Source: Klebsiella aerogenes
GTDB lineage: Bacteria > Pseudomonadota > Gammaproteobacteria > Enterobacterales > Enterobacteriaceae
DNA length: 64,000 nt
Direction of reading: 5' to 3'
NCBI GenBank assembly: GCA_029027985.1
Contig: CP119076.1
Location: 3,098,422-3,162,421, forward strand
Shown here: positions 8,405 to 18,673 of the stretch, in pieces
How positions within the stretch are numbered: the first letter of the stretch is position 1
Layout of the letters: every line of letters begins with the position of its first letter
The notes under the pieces: model-generated
What the model was told of the DNA's origin: nothing
Database searches by the model: none
What the model saw: only the letters and a program-made list of their open reading frames with translations
Made by a program: the position numbers and the translations under genes

Positions 8405-10054
8405 TCAACGAATATTCAGCAGCGCGTCAAACAGCGAGCTGGCGGTTTGGATAACCTGCGCGTTAGCCATGTAATACTGCTGGAAGCGCAGGAGTTCGCC
8501 GTACTCTTCATCGAGGTTAACCCCGGAGAGCGACTGCTGTTGGCGCGTCAGTTGGGTGACGATATTGGACTGTGATTCGCTGCTCACCTTGGCGGCGGCG
8601 GTCTGGTTGCCGACGCCGCTGACGATCCCGGCATAGGCGCCGCTCAGCGTCGCTTTACCGTCAACCAGGTTTTTGGTTTGCAGATCGAGCAGTTTTTTGG
8701 CGTTATCGTTATCGCCACGGCCGCTGTCATCCTGACCGGCGGCGGCGATTTTTGCCGAATCGGTAATCGCCACTTTCAGGTTGCCCGCCACGTCGCTGAC
8801 CGGCTTCACCGTGAAGCTGTCTTTCTTCTGCGCGTTGCCGTCGATGCTCACTTCGAGGCCATCGAAGCTCAGCGTCGTGTTGCCATCTTCATCAGTGCCC
8901 GCGGTGGCGTTAACCTTGACGTTATCCGGCAGGCGGCTGACCTGCCAGTTCTCGCCGTCATACTCGACGCGGTAATCGTTAGCCTTCACCTTACTGGTGT
9001 CGGTATAGGACACCGACAGCGACGCATTGCCGGTATTACTCGTGTTATCGACCACTCGCGCACCGCTGAAGCTGAAGAAATCTCCACCTTCGTCGCCATT
9101 GAGGTCAAAGCCCTCGCGATGCTGCTGGTTAAAGCTATCGGCCATCGCCAGCGCCAGTTGACCGAGCTGATTGCGCACGCCGTCCAGCGTTTCACTACGA
9201 AAACGCAGCACCCCGCTCAGGCTGCCGCTGGTAATCTGCCCTTCCGGCACCTCACTGGCGCCGCTGCCGCGGTTATAGCCGAGGGTCAGGCGCGACGGAT
9301 CGCTACTGGAAGGCATCGCTTCCACCTGATAGCTATTGCTGCCCTGCACCAGCGTTAAGCCGTTAGCAAAGGAGACGGTATAGGCATCGCCGTCCTGCTG
9401 AGTCACCTGCACGCCCACCAACTGGTTAAGCTCAGTCACCAGTTGATCGCGCTGATCGAGCAACGCGTTCGGTTCACCGCCGGCGCTACCGCGCAGACGG
9501 GTGATCTCATCGTTCAGGCGGGCAATCTGCTGGCTGTAGCTGTTAATCTGCTGCGCAGTGTCGTTAATCTGCTGATTGACGCCGCTGTCCATATCACGCA
9601 GATATTTATCGGTATTGTTGAACTGGTTCACCAGGCCGTTGGCCTTGCCCAGCACCGTCTGGCGCGCGGCGTCATCGCCAGCGTTGCTTACCAGGTTCTG
9701 CAGGTTGGTGAAAAAGTCCTGCATGCTGCTCGACAGCGTATTGGTTTTGCTGGCCAGCAGGTTATCGATCTGCGAAATCTTTTCGTAGTAAGCGTTCTGC
9801 GAACCAGCCACGCTCTGCGCGCCGCGTAGCTGGTTGGTGATGAACTGGTTGTATTCACGGTTAACGCTGGTGACGGTCACGCCGTTACCGATAAACCCGC
9901 TCATGGTGGCCAGGCCACCGTTCTGCGCCAGAATCGCCGTCTGACGGTTATAACCCGCCACGTTGTAGTTAGAGATATTGTTGCTGACGGTACTGAGCGC
10001 CACCTGCGCCGCATTCAGTCCGCTCATCGCCGTATTGATTAAGCTATTGGACAT
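8405..10054 (-). CDS. flgK: FlgK, hook-associated protein 1
   Basis: 549 residues (Salmonella 553). First hook-filament junction protein, capping the hook. The N-terminal rod-type motif LINTAMSGLNAAQVALSTVS with NNISNYNVAGYNRQ and the C-terminal LLRFQQYYMANAQVIQTASS helix are diagnostic; the variable middle (about residues 200-450) carries the surface domain. Its chaperone FlgN is encoded at the other end of the flg block. A sigma-28 promoter lies about 45 bp upstream, so flgKL can be boosted late in assembly. A REP-like palindrome separates it from flgJ. Confidence 0.97.
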   Translation of the reverse strand: MSNSLINTAMSGLNAAQVALSTVSNNISNYNVAGYNRQTAILAQNGGLATMSGFIGNGVTVTSVNREYNQFITNQLRGAQSVAGSQNAYYEKISQIDNLLASKTNTLSSSMQDFFTNLQNLVSNAGDDAARQTVLGKANGLVNQFNNTDKYLRDMDSGVNQQINDTAQQINSYSQQIARLNDEITRLRGSAGGEPNALLDQRDQLVTELNQLVGVQVTQQDGDAYTVSFANGLTLVQGSNSYQVEAMPSSSDPSRLTLGYNRGSGASEVPEGQITSGSLSGVLRFRSETLDGVRNQLGQLALAMADSFNQQHREGFDLNGDEGGDFFSFSGARVVDNTSNTGNASLSVSYTDTSKVKANDYRVEYDGENWQVSRLPDNVKVNATAGTDEDGNTTLSFDGLEVSIDGNAQKKDSFTVKPVSDVAGNLKVAITDSAKIAAAGQDDSGRGDNDNAKKLLDLQTKNLVDGKATLSGAYAGIVSGVGNQTAAAKVSSESQSNIVTQLTRQQQSLSGVNLDEEYGELLRFQQYYMANAQVIQTASSLFDALLNIR

Positions 10055-10099
10055 CGTGATTCCTTATGCTGCCAAGTCAATTCGCTCAGCTTGCCGTTG

Positions 10100-10126
10100 T
10101 TATCGGCCGCCGGGGCGGAAACTTGA
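10100..10126 (-). promoter_or_regulatory. sigma-28 (FliA) promoter for flgKL
   Basis: Minus strand: TCAAGTTT, an 11-bp spacer, GCCGATAA. The -10 is a perfect match to the FliA consensus, the -35 differs at one base, and the spacer is of optimal length. It sits about 45 bp upstream of the flgK start, as expected for class 3 expression of the junction proteins. Confidence 0.85.
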
Positions 10127-10145
10127 GTAAATCGGGTGGGAAAAT

Positions 10146-10178
10146 CCCGGGTCGCGGCTGACGCCTCACCCGGGCTAC
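10146..10178. repeat. REP-like palindrome between flgK and flgJ
   Basis: CCCGGGTCGCGGCTGACGCC followed by TCACCCGGGCTAC forms a GC-rich hairpin of the enterobacterial REP type. A sister copy with the same GCGGCTGACGCC core lies at 36506-36540, beyond flhD. It falls between the REP-free operon part flgBCDEFGHIJ and flgKL, where it could stabilise the upstream mRNA. Confidence 0.7.
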
Positions 10179-10220
10179 AACGCCAATGGGTAGCCTGGCC
10201 TACGCGCAGCGCGAGGCGAG

Positions 10221-11165
10221 CTAGAACAGGTCGTTAATGTCCGCGGCGTAGGCTTTGACCGCCTGCGCCCCGGCATGCTTCATTTGCTGAATCACGCTGA
10301 CCAGCTTGCTGGCGTACTGCGGGTCGGTAGCGTATCCCGCCCGTTGCAGTTCATGCGCCGCCTGTTCCGGGCTGGCGGCGGCGGCAACCGAGGCATAGCG
10401 CGGATTGTTGGTCAGCAGCTTGACGTAATCCGCAATCGCCGCGAAGTAAGAGTCATAAACGCGGAATTTGGCCTTCACCTTCTTCGCCACCCCCTGTTCA
10501 AACTCGGTGGTGGTGATCTCGGTGACCGGCCCCTTCCAGCTGCCGCCCGCCTTGATGCCAAACAGGTTGTAGCTCGGCGTGCCATCGGCGGTAGGGATTT
10601 CACGCTGCCCCCAGCCGGACTCCAGCGCCGCCTGAGCGACAATCAGTTGATGCGGGATCCCGCTCTGTTCGCTGGCGGCGCGTGCCGGCATTGACAGACG
10701 GGCGACAAAGTTGCCGTTGTTCAGCGACAGCGGCGCAACCGCCGTCGGCGCTTTCGGTACCGCTCGGCGGATCATCTGCTCCAGCGCCTGATTCGGCAGG
10801 GTCTGCAACACCTCGTTATCCAACGCCATCGGCGACGTTCCTGCCGTCTCGCTGGGTACCGCGTTGGCGTTGCTCATCTGCCTGACCATCATGTCGGCCA
10901 GCCCTAAGCCTTTTTGCGACATCTGCTGCGCAATCTGCTGATCGTACATTGAGGTGTAGAGCCGGGTCTGATCGCTGCTGAGGACACCATCCTGCGGCAG
11001 CGCGGCGCGCATGCTCTTGAGCATCATCTGCACGAACATCCCCTCCACCTGTTGTGCCACCTGCTTGAGGTTGCCCTGCGGGTCGGCGGCGGCATCGCGC
11101 TTCAGGCCGTTCAGCGCCTGGGCGTCATAGGCGGCGCCCGACATCGCCATCAGATCGCTGGCCAT
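10221..11165 (-). CDS. flgJ: FlgJ, rod assembly protein and peptidoglycan hydrolase
   Basis: 314 residues from the ATG at 11165, which overlaps the flgI stop by one base (TAATG). A longer reading is possible but would run into flgI. The N-terminal half (QVEGMFVQMMLKSMRAALP, SSDQTRLYTSMYDQQIAQQM) is the rod-capping scaffold. The C-terminal half is a glucosaminidase-type muramidase (ALESGWGQREIPTADG, SYNLFGIKAGGSWKG, RVYDSYFAAIADYV) that opens the cell wall for the rod. The presumed catalytic Glu lies in the ALESGWG motif. The bifunctional form is typical of gamma-proteobacteria. Confidence 0.97.
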   Translation of the reverse strand: MASDLMAMSGAAYDAQALNGLKRDAAADPQGNLKQVAQQVEGMFVQMMLKSMRAALPQDGVLSSDQTRLYTSMYDQQIAQQMSQKGLGLADMMVRQMSNANAVPSETAGTSPMALDNEVLQTLPNQALEQMIRRAVPKAPTAVAPLSLNNGNFVARLSMPARAASEQSGIPHQLIVAQAALESGWGQREIPTADGTPSYNLFGIKAGGSWKGPVTEITTTEFEQGVAKKVKAKFRVYDSYFAAIADYVKLLTNNPRYASVAAAASPEQAAHELQRAGYATDPQYASKLVSVIQQMKHAGAQAVKAYAADINDLF

Positions 11166-12265
11166 TAGATAATTTCCAGTTTGGCGCGCAGGCAACCGGC
11201 GCTTTGCATCGCCTGCAGAATCGACATCAGGTCGATCGGCGTCGCCCCCAGCGCGTTCAGCGCGCGCACCACATTATTGAGGTTAGCGCTGGCATTCACC
11301 TTCTGTAGCGAACCGCCCTGCTGCTGCATCGAAATCTGAGTATTTGGCGTTACAACCGTCTGGCCGCCGCCGAACGGCGTGGTCGGCTGGCTAACGGTCG
11401 TCTGTCTGTCGACCACCACCGACAGATTGCCCTGCGCCACCGCGCACGAATCAAGGATCACGTCGCGGTTCATCACCACCGAGCCGGTACGCGAGTTGAT
11501 GATCACTTTGGCATCCATCGTCCCAACGGTAATGTTGATGTTCTGGATCTCGGCGAGGAAACGTACCTGCGAGCTGTTGCCCTGCGGCACCAGCACCTGA
11601 ATCGTCCGCGCATCAAGCGGCGACGCGGTACCGCCGCCGCGCTGGCGGTTGATGGCATCGCTAATCTGCTGCGCGAGAGTAAAGTCTTCATCATTGAGCT
11701 GCAGGTTGAGTACCCCGCCGCTGCCGAAGGTGGTCGGCAGTTCGCGTTCGATAGTCGCGCCGTTGCTGATGCGCCCACCGGCCAACTGGTTCACCTGGAC
11801 GCTGCTACCGCCCGCCGCGGCCCCGGCGCCGCCCACCAGCACGTTGCCCTGCGCCAGCGCATAAACCTGATTATCGACACCCTTAAGCGGCGTCATCAGC
11901 AACGTACCGCCGCGCAGGCTTTTGGCATTACCCATCGACGACACCACCACATCGATATTCTGCCCAGCACGCGAGAACGGCGGCAGTTTCGCGGTGACCA
12001 TCACCGCGGCGACGTTTTTCAGCTGCATATTGGTGCCCGGCGGCACGGTAATACCGAGCTGCGACAGCATGTTGCTCAGGCTTTGGGTGGTAAACGGCGT
12101 CTGCATAGTCTGGTCGCCGGAGCCATCGAGCCCCACCACCAGGCCGTAGCCGATTAAGGCGTTATCGCGCACGCCCTGTACCGTCACCAGATCGCGGATA
12201 CGTTCCGCCGCCGCCGGTAGGCTGGCCGCGCCGATCAGCAGCGCGACGATGAGTTTTTTAATCAT
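11165..12265 (-). CDS. flgI: FlgI, flagellar P-ring protein
   Basis: 366 residues. The Sec signal peptide is clear ([20 protein letters not shown], cleavage near residue 20), then [20 protein letters not shown], the near-invariant FlgI opening. Subunits form the periplasmic P ring around the rod, in peptidoglycan, with FlgA acting as periplasmic chaperone. It is translationally coupled to flgJ (TAATG), follows flgH by about 50 bp, and its length equals that of Salmonella FlgI. Confidence 0.97.
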   Translation of the reverse strand: MIKKLIVALLIGAASLPAAAERIRDLVTVQGVRDNALIGYGLVVGLDGSGDQTMQTPFTTQSLSNMLSQLGITVPPGTNMQLKNVAAVMVTAKLPPFSRAGQNIDVVVSSMGNAKSLRGGTLLMTPLKGVDNQVYALAQGNVLVGGAGAAAGGSSVQVNQLAGGRISNGATIERELPTTFGSGGVLNLQLNDEDFTLAQQISDAINRQRGGGTASPLDARTIQVLVPQGNSSQVRFLAEIQNINITVGTMDAKVIINSRTGSVVMNRDVILDSCAVAQGNLSVVVDRQTTVSQPTTPFGGGQTVVTPNTQISMQQQGGSLQKVNASANLNNVVRALNALGATPIDLMSILQAMQSAGCLRAKLEII

Positions 12266-12317
12266 GTGAATCTCTTTTCAGTAACACCGTCGCCGGCCGT
12301 TGCAAATAATCCATCCG

Positions 12318-13037
12318 TTAATACGGGGAGACGTTGAGGAAGAACCGCTGCAGCCAGCCCATCGTCTGCGCTTCGTTGATATAGCCGTTGCCGACATACT
12401 CGATGCGCGCGTCCGCCACCTGTGTCGAGGTCACCGAGTTGTTACCGCTGATGGTGCGCGGATTAACCACCCCGGAGAAGCGGATAAATTCGGTGCCCTG
12501 GTTGATGGCGATCTGTTTTTCGCCCACCACGTGCAGGTTGCCGTTGCTCAGCACCTGGTTGACGGTAACGGTAATGGTGCCGTTAAAGGTGTTATTGGCG
12601 TTGGCCCCGCCTTTCCCGCCAAAGCTGTTATCGCCGGAGATATCCATATCGGCGCGGGCGTTGCCCAGCAGGCCGTCTAAGTAGCGCGGCGCGGTCGCCA
12701 CGCCGAACTTGCTCGAACCGTTGCGGCTGGCGTTGGCGGAAGAACTCTTACTGGCGCTGACGTTTTCCTGCAGCACGATGGTCAGGGTGTCGCCGACGTT
12801 ACGCGGGCGGCGGTCTTCGAACAGCGGCTGGTAGCCGTAGTTCATTGGCTGCGCGGCCTGGAAAATGGAGCCGTTCGGCACCGGCGCGGCTGGCGGCGCG
12901 GGCTGCGCCGACGTTGAGCCGTCAACCAACGGTTTGTGCGGAATATACGCGCAGCCGCTCAGCGTCAGCATCACCATGCCCGCCAGCCAGCGTTGTCCCT
13001 GGCGCGGCAGGGTTGCCATCGAATGTGTGGTTACCAC
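12318..13037 (-). CDS. flgH: FlgH, flagellar L-ring lipoprotein
   Basis: 239 codons from a GTG at 13037 with an AGG about nine bases ahead; an internal ATG at 13019 (MATLPRQG) would give 233 residues, closer to the Salmonella length of 232. The lipobox LTLSGC gives an outer-membrane lipoprotein. [20 protein letters not shown], the [20 protein letters not shown] block and the end [19 protein letters not shown] are characteristic. Subunits form the L ring, the outer-membrane bushing for the rod. Confidence 0.96.
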   Translation of the reverse strand: MVTTHSMATLPRQGQRWLAGMVMLTLSGCAYIPHKPLVDGSTSAQPAPPAAPVPNGSIFQAAQPMNYGYQPLFEDRRPRNVGDTLTIVLQENVSASKSSSANASRNGSSKFGVATAPRYLDGLLGNARADMDISGDNSFGGKGGANANNTFNGTITVTVNQVLSNGNLHVVGEKQIAINQGTEFIRFSGVVNPRTISGNNSVTSTQVADARIEYVGNGYINEAQTMGWLQRFFLNVSPY

Positions 13038-13101
13038 GGGGTATCGCCTTTATTGCACCAAAAAAGCGACGGGCGCAGCACGCGACGCCCGTCATCAAAC
13101 A

Positions 13102-13887
<786 letters not shown>

Positions 13888-13932
13888 TTATTTCCTTTGG
13901 CCGCGGGCCGTTAACAACGGCCCGACCGGCTA

Positions 13933-14688
13933 TCAGCTGACTGAAAGCAGAGAATTCGCCCGTTGCTCATTCTCATCCACGCTGTGGATGACCTTCATTT
14001 GCATTTCAAAGCGACGGGCGTTGGCGATCATGTCGACCATGGTCTCCATCGGCTTCACGTTGCTGCCCTCCAGTACGCCCGGCATCACCCGCACCTGCGG
14101 GTCATTGGCCAACTGGTTGCCGCGCCGTTGCTGGGTTTCCGGGGTTAAGCGGAACAGGCCATCATCGCCGCGCATCACCTCGCGCGCGTCAGCTTTCACC
14201 AGCTTCAGGCGACCAATTTGCGCGATGGTGTTCGGCGGGTCGCCGGGATTCAGCGCGGAAATCGTGCCGTCAGCGGCAATAGTGATTTCCGCCGACGGCG
14301 GAACCTCAATCGGGCCGCCGTCGCCCATCAGCGGCATCCCCTGCACCGTTAACTGGCCGTTGGCGGAGATCTGAATCCCACCGTTGCGGGTGTAAGCTTC
14401 GCCACCGCCCGGCAGGCTCACCGCCAGAAAGCCGTCCTGTTGCAGCGCCACATCCAGCGGGCGCGCGGTGTAGTTCAGCGCTCCCTGGCTCATGTCGGCG
14501 CCCGGCGTCGAAGCCGCCACCAGCGTGCGGGTGGCGAGACTCGGCCCATCGACCGGCACTGCGCGCAGCGCGGCAAGCTGGGCGCGAAAGCCCGGCGTCG
14601 AGGCGTTGGCGAGATTGTTGGCGGTGATCGACTGCTGCTCCAGCGTCTGGCGTGCGGCCCCCATCGCGGTATAAATCGCGTGATCCAT
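13933..14688 (-). CDS. flgF: FlgF, proximal rod protein
   Basis: 251 residues (Salmonella 251). It has axial-family ends: DHAIYTAMGAARQTLEQQSI with ANNLANASTPGF at the N-terminus and ETMVDMIANARRFEMQMKVI at the C-terminus. It forms part of the proximal rod with FlgB and FlgC. The start lies 12 bp after the flgE stop. Confidence 0.97.
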   Translation of the reverse strand: MDHAIYTAMGAARQTLEQQSITANNLANASTPGFRAQLAALRAVPVDGPSLATRTLVAASTPGADMSQGALNYTARPLDVALQQDGFLAVSLPGGGEAYTRNGGIQISANGQLTVQGMPLMGDGGPIEVPPSAEITIAADGTISALNPGDPPNTIAQIGRLKLVKADAREVMRGDDGLFRLTPETQQRRGNQLANDPQVRVMPGVLEGSNVKPMETMVDMIANARRFEMQMKVIHSVDENEQRANSLLSVS

Positions 14689-14700
14689 AGCTCAATCCCG

Positions 14701-15915
14701 TTAGCGCAGGCTGACCAACGTCTGCAGGATCGAATCCTGCGTCTTGATGGTCTGGGCGTTGGACTGATAGTTACGCTGGGCGACGATCATGTTCACCAGT
14801 TCCTGGCTCAGATCGACGTTGGATGATTCCAGCGCGCCGCTGGTCAGCTTGCCGAAGCCGCCGCCGCCCGACAGCCCCACGCGTGGTTGACCAGACGCGC
14901 CGGTCTCCTGCCAGACGTTATCGCCCTGCGACGCCAGCCCTTCCGGGTTAGAGAAATTCGCCATCACGATCTGCCCCAGCACCTGGGTCTGCTGGTTGGA
15001 GTAGATACCGACCACGGTACCGTCGTCGTTAATCTGGAAGCTGGTGTATTCACCGGCGGCATAGCCGTCCTGCGCGACTTTACTCACCGAGTCGCTGCCG
15101 ACGTTCTGCTGCATGCTGCCAGCGAAGTTGAGGGTGAAGGTTTGCGCCGGAGCGCCGTCTTTCGCGCTCATCGGGATCGTCATGCTGAACTCGCCCGCCT
15201 GGCCATCAACGCTCACCAGATTGCCGCTAGTATTAAACTCCATGGTCCCGGCACTGACCGCCTCCGCACTACCATCCTGGGTATACACCTGCCATTTGTT
15301 ATCGTCGGTTTTGACGAAGTAGGCATTGATGTTGTGCGCGTTGCCCAGCGAATCGTAAGCGGTGATGGTGTTGACGTAGTTGTAGCTGTCCTGTTTGGTC
15401 GGATCGAAGGTCTTGTTCTCCGGTACCTTATGGGTGGACTTCAGGTTGACGACCATTTCGCCGGAAGTCGAGGCTCTGGCGTTCATCATCCCTTCCGGAA
15501 TGCTCAACGGCACCGGATTGGCGCCCTGCTGGATCGTCGGCGGCGTACCGGCTGCCGGATAACCGGTCAACTGCAGGCCCTGCATGTTGGTCAGGTTGCG
15601 GTTTTCATCCAGCTTGAATTGACCGTTGCGGGTATAGAAGATGCCGCCGTCTTTATCCTGCATGCGGAAGAAGCCATTGCCGTTAATCGCCACATCCAGC
15701 GCGCGGCTGGTTCCGGTGGTGGTGCCGCCGCTGAAGTTCTGGGTAATCCCGGAGACTTTTACCCCCAGTCCGACCTGCGAACCGGCGAACATGTCGGCAA
15801 ACGAGACGCTGCCGGATTTAAACCCCGCGGTCGCGGAGTTAGCGATGTTGTTGCCAATCACGTCAAGATTGGTGGCCGCCGCGTTTAAGCCGCTGACCGC
15901 CTGAGAAAAGGCCAT
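14701..15915 (-). CDS. flgE: FlgE, flagellar hook protein
   Basis: 404 residues from the ATG at 15915, chosen because GGAGA stands six bases ahead and the protein then begins AFSQAVSGLNAAATNLDVIG like other FlgE proteins; an earlier in-frame ATG lacks this. The second motif NNIANSATAGFKSGSVSFAD and the C-terminal VDLSQELVNMIVAQRNYQSN are diagnostic. It polymerises into the curved universal joint under FlgD capping, with length set by FliK (not in this window). Confidence 0.97.
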   Translation of the reverse strand: MAFSQAVSGLNAAATNLDVIGNNIANSATAGFKSGSVSFADMFAGSQVGLGVKVSGITQNFSGGTTTGTSRALDVAINGNGFFRMQDKDGGIFYTRNGQFKLDENRNLTNMQGLQLTGYPAAGTPPTIQQGANPVPLSIPEGMMNARASTSGEMVVNLKSTHKVPENKTFDPTKQDSYNYVNTITAYDSLGNAHNINAYFVKTDDNKWQVYTQDGSAEAVSAGTMEFNTSGNLVSVDGQAGEFSMTIPMSAKDGAPAQTFTLNFAGSMQQNVGSDSVSKVAQDGYAAGEYTSFQINDDGTVVGIYSNQQTQVLGQIVMANFSNPEGLASQGDNVWQETGASGQPRVGLSGGGGFGKLTSGALESSNVDLSQELVNMIVAQRNYQSNAQTIKTQDSILQTLVSLR

Positions 15916-15960
15916 GTTACTCTCCAAATATTTAGGGTATCGATAAAATCCAACTGCGCG

Positions 15961-16638
15961 TTACAGGATCTGCCGGACTTCTTCGAGGCTGGCGTTGCCA
16001 GCAAGGCCCAGATCCAATTTCGCGCCGCCGCTGTCGTTAATCACGCCGTTGACCATGCCGAAATGCAGGCTGCGCGCCACCAGCTGCTCGCCGTTACCTT
16101 TGGCGTTAATCGCCACTTTGTAGGCGCCGTCCGGCGCGGTGGTGCCATCATCGAGCGAGCCGTCCCAGGTAAAGGCGTGTACCCCGGCGGTCAGGCCGCC
16201 GATCTCAATGGTGCGCACCACCTGGCCGCTGGCGTTGGTGATGGTCGCGGTGACCTGATCGGCGGCGCGTTCCAGTTCAACGCCGAACGGCGTGGTGCTG
16301 ACCTGTTCGTCTTTACTGCCGACCAGAATATTGTTGCCCGGCACCATCACGCCATGGCCAATCAGCGCGCTGGCCTGCAGCGACTGATTGCTGTTGATCT
16401 GCCCGGAGATCGCCCCAAGCGTAGTGTTGAGTTTTTCGATGCCCTGCACGGTGTTGATCTGCGCCAACTGCGACGTCAGTTCGTTGTTCTGCATCGGGTT
16501 GGTCGGGTCCTGGTTTTTTAACTGCGCCACCAGCAGCGTCAGAAAGCTGTTATGCAGATCCTGGCTGTTGCTGTTTTTGCTGACGGAATCAAGAACCGCG
16601 TTATTGGTCGATTCATTGGTGGTTGCGGTGATAGCCAT
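15961..16638 (-). CDS. flgD: FlgD, hook cap scaffolding protein
   Basis: 225 residues. The N-terminal export/capping region carries NSFLTLLVAQLKNQDPTNPM and NNELTSQLAQINTVQGIEKL, the family signature. The C-terminal half is a FlgD Ig/Tudor-like part (VRTIEIGGLTAGVHAFTWDG). It caps the growing hook and is replaced later by FlgK. It sits between flgC and flgE in the operon. Confidence 0.97.
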   Translation of the reverse strand: MAITATTNESTNNAVLDSVSKNSNSQDLHNSFLTLLVAQLKNQDPTNPMQNNELTSQLAQINTVQGIEKLNTTLGAISGQINSNQSLQASALIGHGVMVPGNNILVGSKDEQVSTTPFGVELERAADQVTATITNASGQVVRTIEIGGLTAGVHAFTWDGSLDDGTTAPDGAYKVAINAKGNGEQLVARSLHFGMVNGVINDSGGAKLDLGLAGNASLEEVRQIL

Positions 16639-16650
16639 CGGGATCTCCGG

Positions 16651-17055
16651 TTACTGACCCAGCGTCAGGGTTTTCATCATCATCGACTTGGTGGTGTTGA
16701 GCACCTCGACGTTGGCCTGATAGCTGCGGGAGGCGGAGATGGTATTGACCATTTCGCTCACCACATCGACGTTCGGCATGCGCACGTAGCCTTTGGCGTC
16801 AGCCAGCGGGTTGCCCGGCTGATACACCATCCGCGCGGGCGCCGGATCATCCACCACCTGCGAAACGCGCACGCCGCCGGTCTGCTGCCCTGCTGCCGCC
16901 GCGACTTCAAAGACCACCTGCTTCGCGCGGTAGGGTTCGCCGTCCGGGCCGGTCACGCTATCGGCATTGGCCATGTTACTGGCGCTGACATTCATACGCT
17001 GCGACTGAGCCGAGAGCGCCGAGCCGGAGATATCAAAAATATTGAGTAAAGACAT
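16651..17055 (-). CDS. flgC: FlgC, proximal rod protein
   Basis: 134 residues, the family length. It begins [20 protein letters not shown] with [20 protein letters not shown] and ends [20 protein letters not shown]. Rod subunit exported by the type III apparatus. It follows flgB by five bases on the same transcript. Confidence 0.97.
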   Translation of the reverse strand: MSLLNIFDISGSALSAQSQRMNVSASNMANADSVTGPDGEPYRAKQVVFEVAAAAGQQTGGVRVSQVVDDPAPARMVYQPGNPLADAKGYVRMPNVDVVSEMVNTISASRSYQANVEVLNTTKSMMMKTLTLGQ

Positions 17056-17060
17056 CCGCC

Positions 17061-17474
17061 TTATCCTTGTTGCAGTACCGACATCATCCCTTTGATCTGA
17101 CCGTTGAGCAGCGTCAGGTCGGTCTGATATTTCAGGCTGTTGTCAGCAAAGTGGGTACGTTCGCGATCCATGTCCACCGTATTACCATCCATCGACGGCT
17201 GGTCCGGCACCCGAAACAGGAGATCCAGCGTAGGTGGCTGCATGGTCTGCGCCGGAATATGACGGGCCGCCGTCAGGTTTAGCGCCATGCCGTTGCCATT
17301 CACCCGGCCCTGTTCCAGTACCTTATTCAGCTGGCTGGCGAAATCGATATCCCGCGCCTGATAGCCCGGCGTGTCTGCGTTGGCGATATTAGCAGCCAGG
17401 ATTTCCTGGCGTTGGGCGCGCAGGTTCAGCGCCTCCTGGCCAAAACGCAGAGCAGCGTCCAGTTTGTCGAGCAT
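17061..17474 (-). CDS. flgB: FlgB, proximal rod protein
   Basis: 137 residues. The N-terminus [20 protein letters not shown] with [20 protein letters not shown], and the C-terminal [20 protein letters not shown], are classic FlgB. First gene of the class 2 operon flgBCDEFGHIJKL, transcribed divergently from flgA across a 161-bp control region. Confidence 0.97.
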   Translation of the reverse strand: MLDKLDAALRFGQEALNLRAQRQEILAANIANADTPGYQARDIDFASQLNKVLEQGRVNGNGMALNLTAARHIPAQTMQPPTLDLLFRVPDQPSMDGNTVDMDRERTHFADNSLKYQTDLTLLNGQIKGMMSVLQQG

Positions 17475-17635
17475 GCTCCCTCCGCGAGGTTAGAATTTGG
17501 AGCCGACAGCATAAACGCCCCCTGCGCCAACCTATCGCGGGAATAAGGGCAAAATGGGCCGCTATTTATCTGTTTAGTCCAGGGAGCCAGCCGTTACACT
17601 TATTCCCCTCTTCGGGGTGGAATGAGTAAAACGCG
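17475..17635. promoter_or_regulatory. divergent flgB/flgA control region
   Basis: 161 bp between two divergent flagellar operons. In E. coli and Salmonella this interval carries sigma-70 promoters activated by FlhD4C2 for both directions. An AT-rich segment (GCTATTTATCTGTTTAG, about 17560-17577) and a small CCCC-TCTTC-GGGG hairpin just before flgA are visible. I cannot assign FlhDC boxes with certainty by eye. Confidence 0.6.
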
Positions 17636-18286
17636 ATGAAAAGTAAAATCCTGCTGGTTGGCCTGCTGCTCAGCCTGAACGCCCACGCCGATACGCTGGC
17701 GACGCAAATTGACCGCTTCATTAAAAGCCAATTCAGCGATAATAATGTGCAGGTAAAGGTGCTGGTACGCACGCCGCCCGCCCAGTGGCCGCCATGCGAG
17801 CAACCGCAGCTGTCGCTGCCGCCCAATACACGCCTCGGCGGCAATATCAGCGTCTCCGCGCGTTGCGGGCAGGAGCGGCGTTTTATTCAAACTCAGGTGC
17901 AGGTGTTTGGCCGCTATCTGGCGGCGGCGCGCGGCATCAGCGCCGGAACGCCGCTTACCGCGGCGGATATCGTGCTAAAACCGGGGCGGCTTGATACCCT
18001 GCCGCCGCGGACGCTGCGCGAAAACAACAAAGCGCTGGGCGCCGTGAGCCTGCGTAATATTAGCCCCGGGCAGCCGCTGACGCTGACCATGCTGCGCCGC
18101 GCGTGGGTTATCAAAGCCGGTCAACCGGTACAGGTGATGGCCGAGGGCAACGGATTTACGATTAACGGCGCTGGTAAAGCGATGAATAACGCGGCCGCCG
18201 AAGATAGCGTGCGCGTGCGCATGGCTTCCGGCAAAATCATCAGTGGCATCGCCGAAGAGGATGGTTCCATCCGCATGACGTTATAA
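17636..18286 (+). CDS. flgA: FlgA, P-ring assembly chaperone
   Basis: 216 residues. Sec signal peptide (KSKILLVGLLLSLNAHA, cleavage near residue 18), then a SAF-type domain (GRYLAAARGISAGTPLTAAD, then LGAVSLRNISPGQPLTLTML) and a C-terminal beta domain ending VRMASGKIISGIAEEDGSIR. A periplasmic chaperone that assists FlgI polymerisation. First gene of flgAMN, divergent from flgB. Confidence 0.95.
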   Translation: MKSKILLVGLLLSLNAHADTLATQIDRFIKSQFSDNNVQVKVLVRTPPAQWPPCEQPQLSLPPNTRLGGNISVSARCGQERRFIQTQVQVFGRYLAAARGISAGTPLTAADIVLKPGRLDTLPPRTLRENNKALGAVSLRNISPGQPLTLTMLRRAWVIKAGQPVQVMAEGNGFTINGAGKAMNNAAAEDSVRVRMASGKIISGIAEEDGSIRMTL

Positions 18287-18291
18287 AAAAG

Positions 18292-18318
18292 TAAAGGTTT
18301 GCCAGAACCTGCCGATAA
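18292..18318 (+). promoter_or_regulatory. sigma-28 (FliA) promoter for flgMN
   Basis: TAAAGGTT, an 11-bp spacer, GCCGATAA: exact -10, near-exact -35, optimal spacing. It starts six bases after the flgA stop and 32 bp before the flgM start, giving the well-known autoregulated class 3 supply of the anti-sigma factor on top of flgA read-through. Confidence 0.92.
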
Positions 18319-18349
18319 TCAAGTCAGAGACACATTTTGGAGATGGACC

Positions 18350-18673
18350 ATGAGTATCGATCGCACCCAGCGGTTACAGCCGGTTTCCACGGTGCAGCCG
18401 CGTGAAACCCCGGCCGACAACCCGCTCCAGCCGCGTAAAGCCGCGGCGGCGGAAACCGCCGTTAGCGCCACCAAAGTGAAACTGAGCGATGCACAGGCGC
18501 GGCTGATGCAGCCGGGCACCCAGGATATTGATATGAACCGGGTCGAGGCCATCAAACAGGCGATTCGCAGCGGCGAGCTGAAAATGGACGCCGGAAAAAT
18601 CGCCGACGCCTTGCTGCAAGATGCGCACAACGATATTCAGCGCCTTGCCGGTAGCAAAACAGATAAGGTCTGA
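18350..18673 (+). CDS. flgM: FlgM, anti-sigma-28 factor
   Basis: 107 residues (Salmonella 97) from the ATG at 18350 with GGAG seven bases upstream. The N-terminal half is low complexity (export signal). The C-terminal half ([49 protein letters not shown]) is the sigma-binding helices. It holds FliA inactive until the hook is complete and FlgM is exported. A perfect sigma-28 promoter precedes it. Its stop overlaps the flgN start (TGATG). Confidence 0.95.
   Translation: MSIDRTQRLQPVSTVQPRETPADNPLQPRKAAAAETAVSATKVKLSDAQARLMQPGTQDIDMNRVEAIKQAIRSGELKMDAGKIADALLQDAHNDIQRLAGSKTDKV

Noticed and set aside
14887-15888. 333-codon plus-strand frame antisense to flgE
   Set aside because: Same shadow effect; no ribosome-binding site or family pattern, and flgE is complete.
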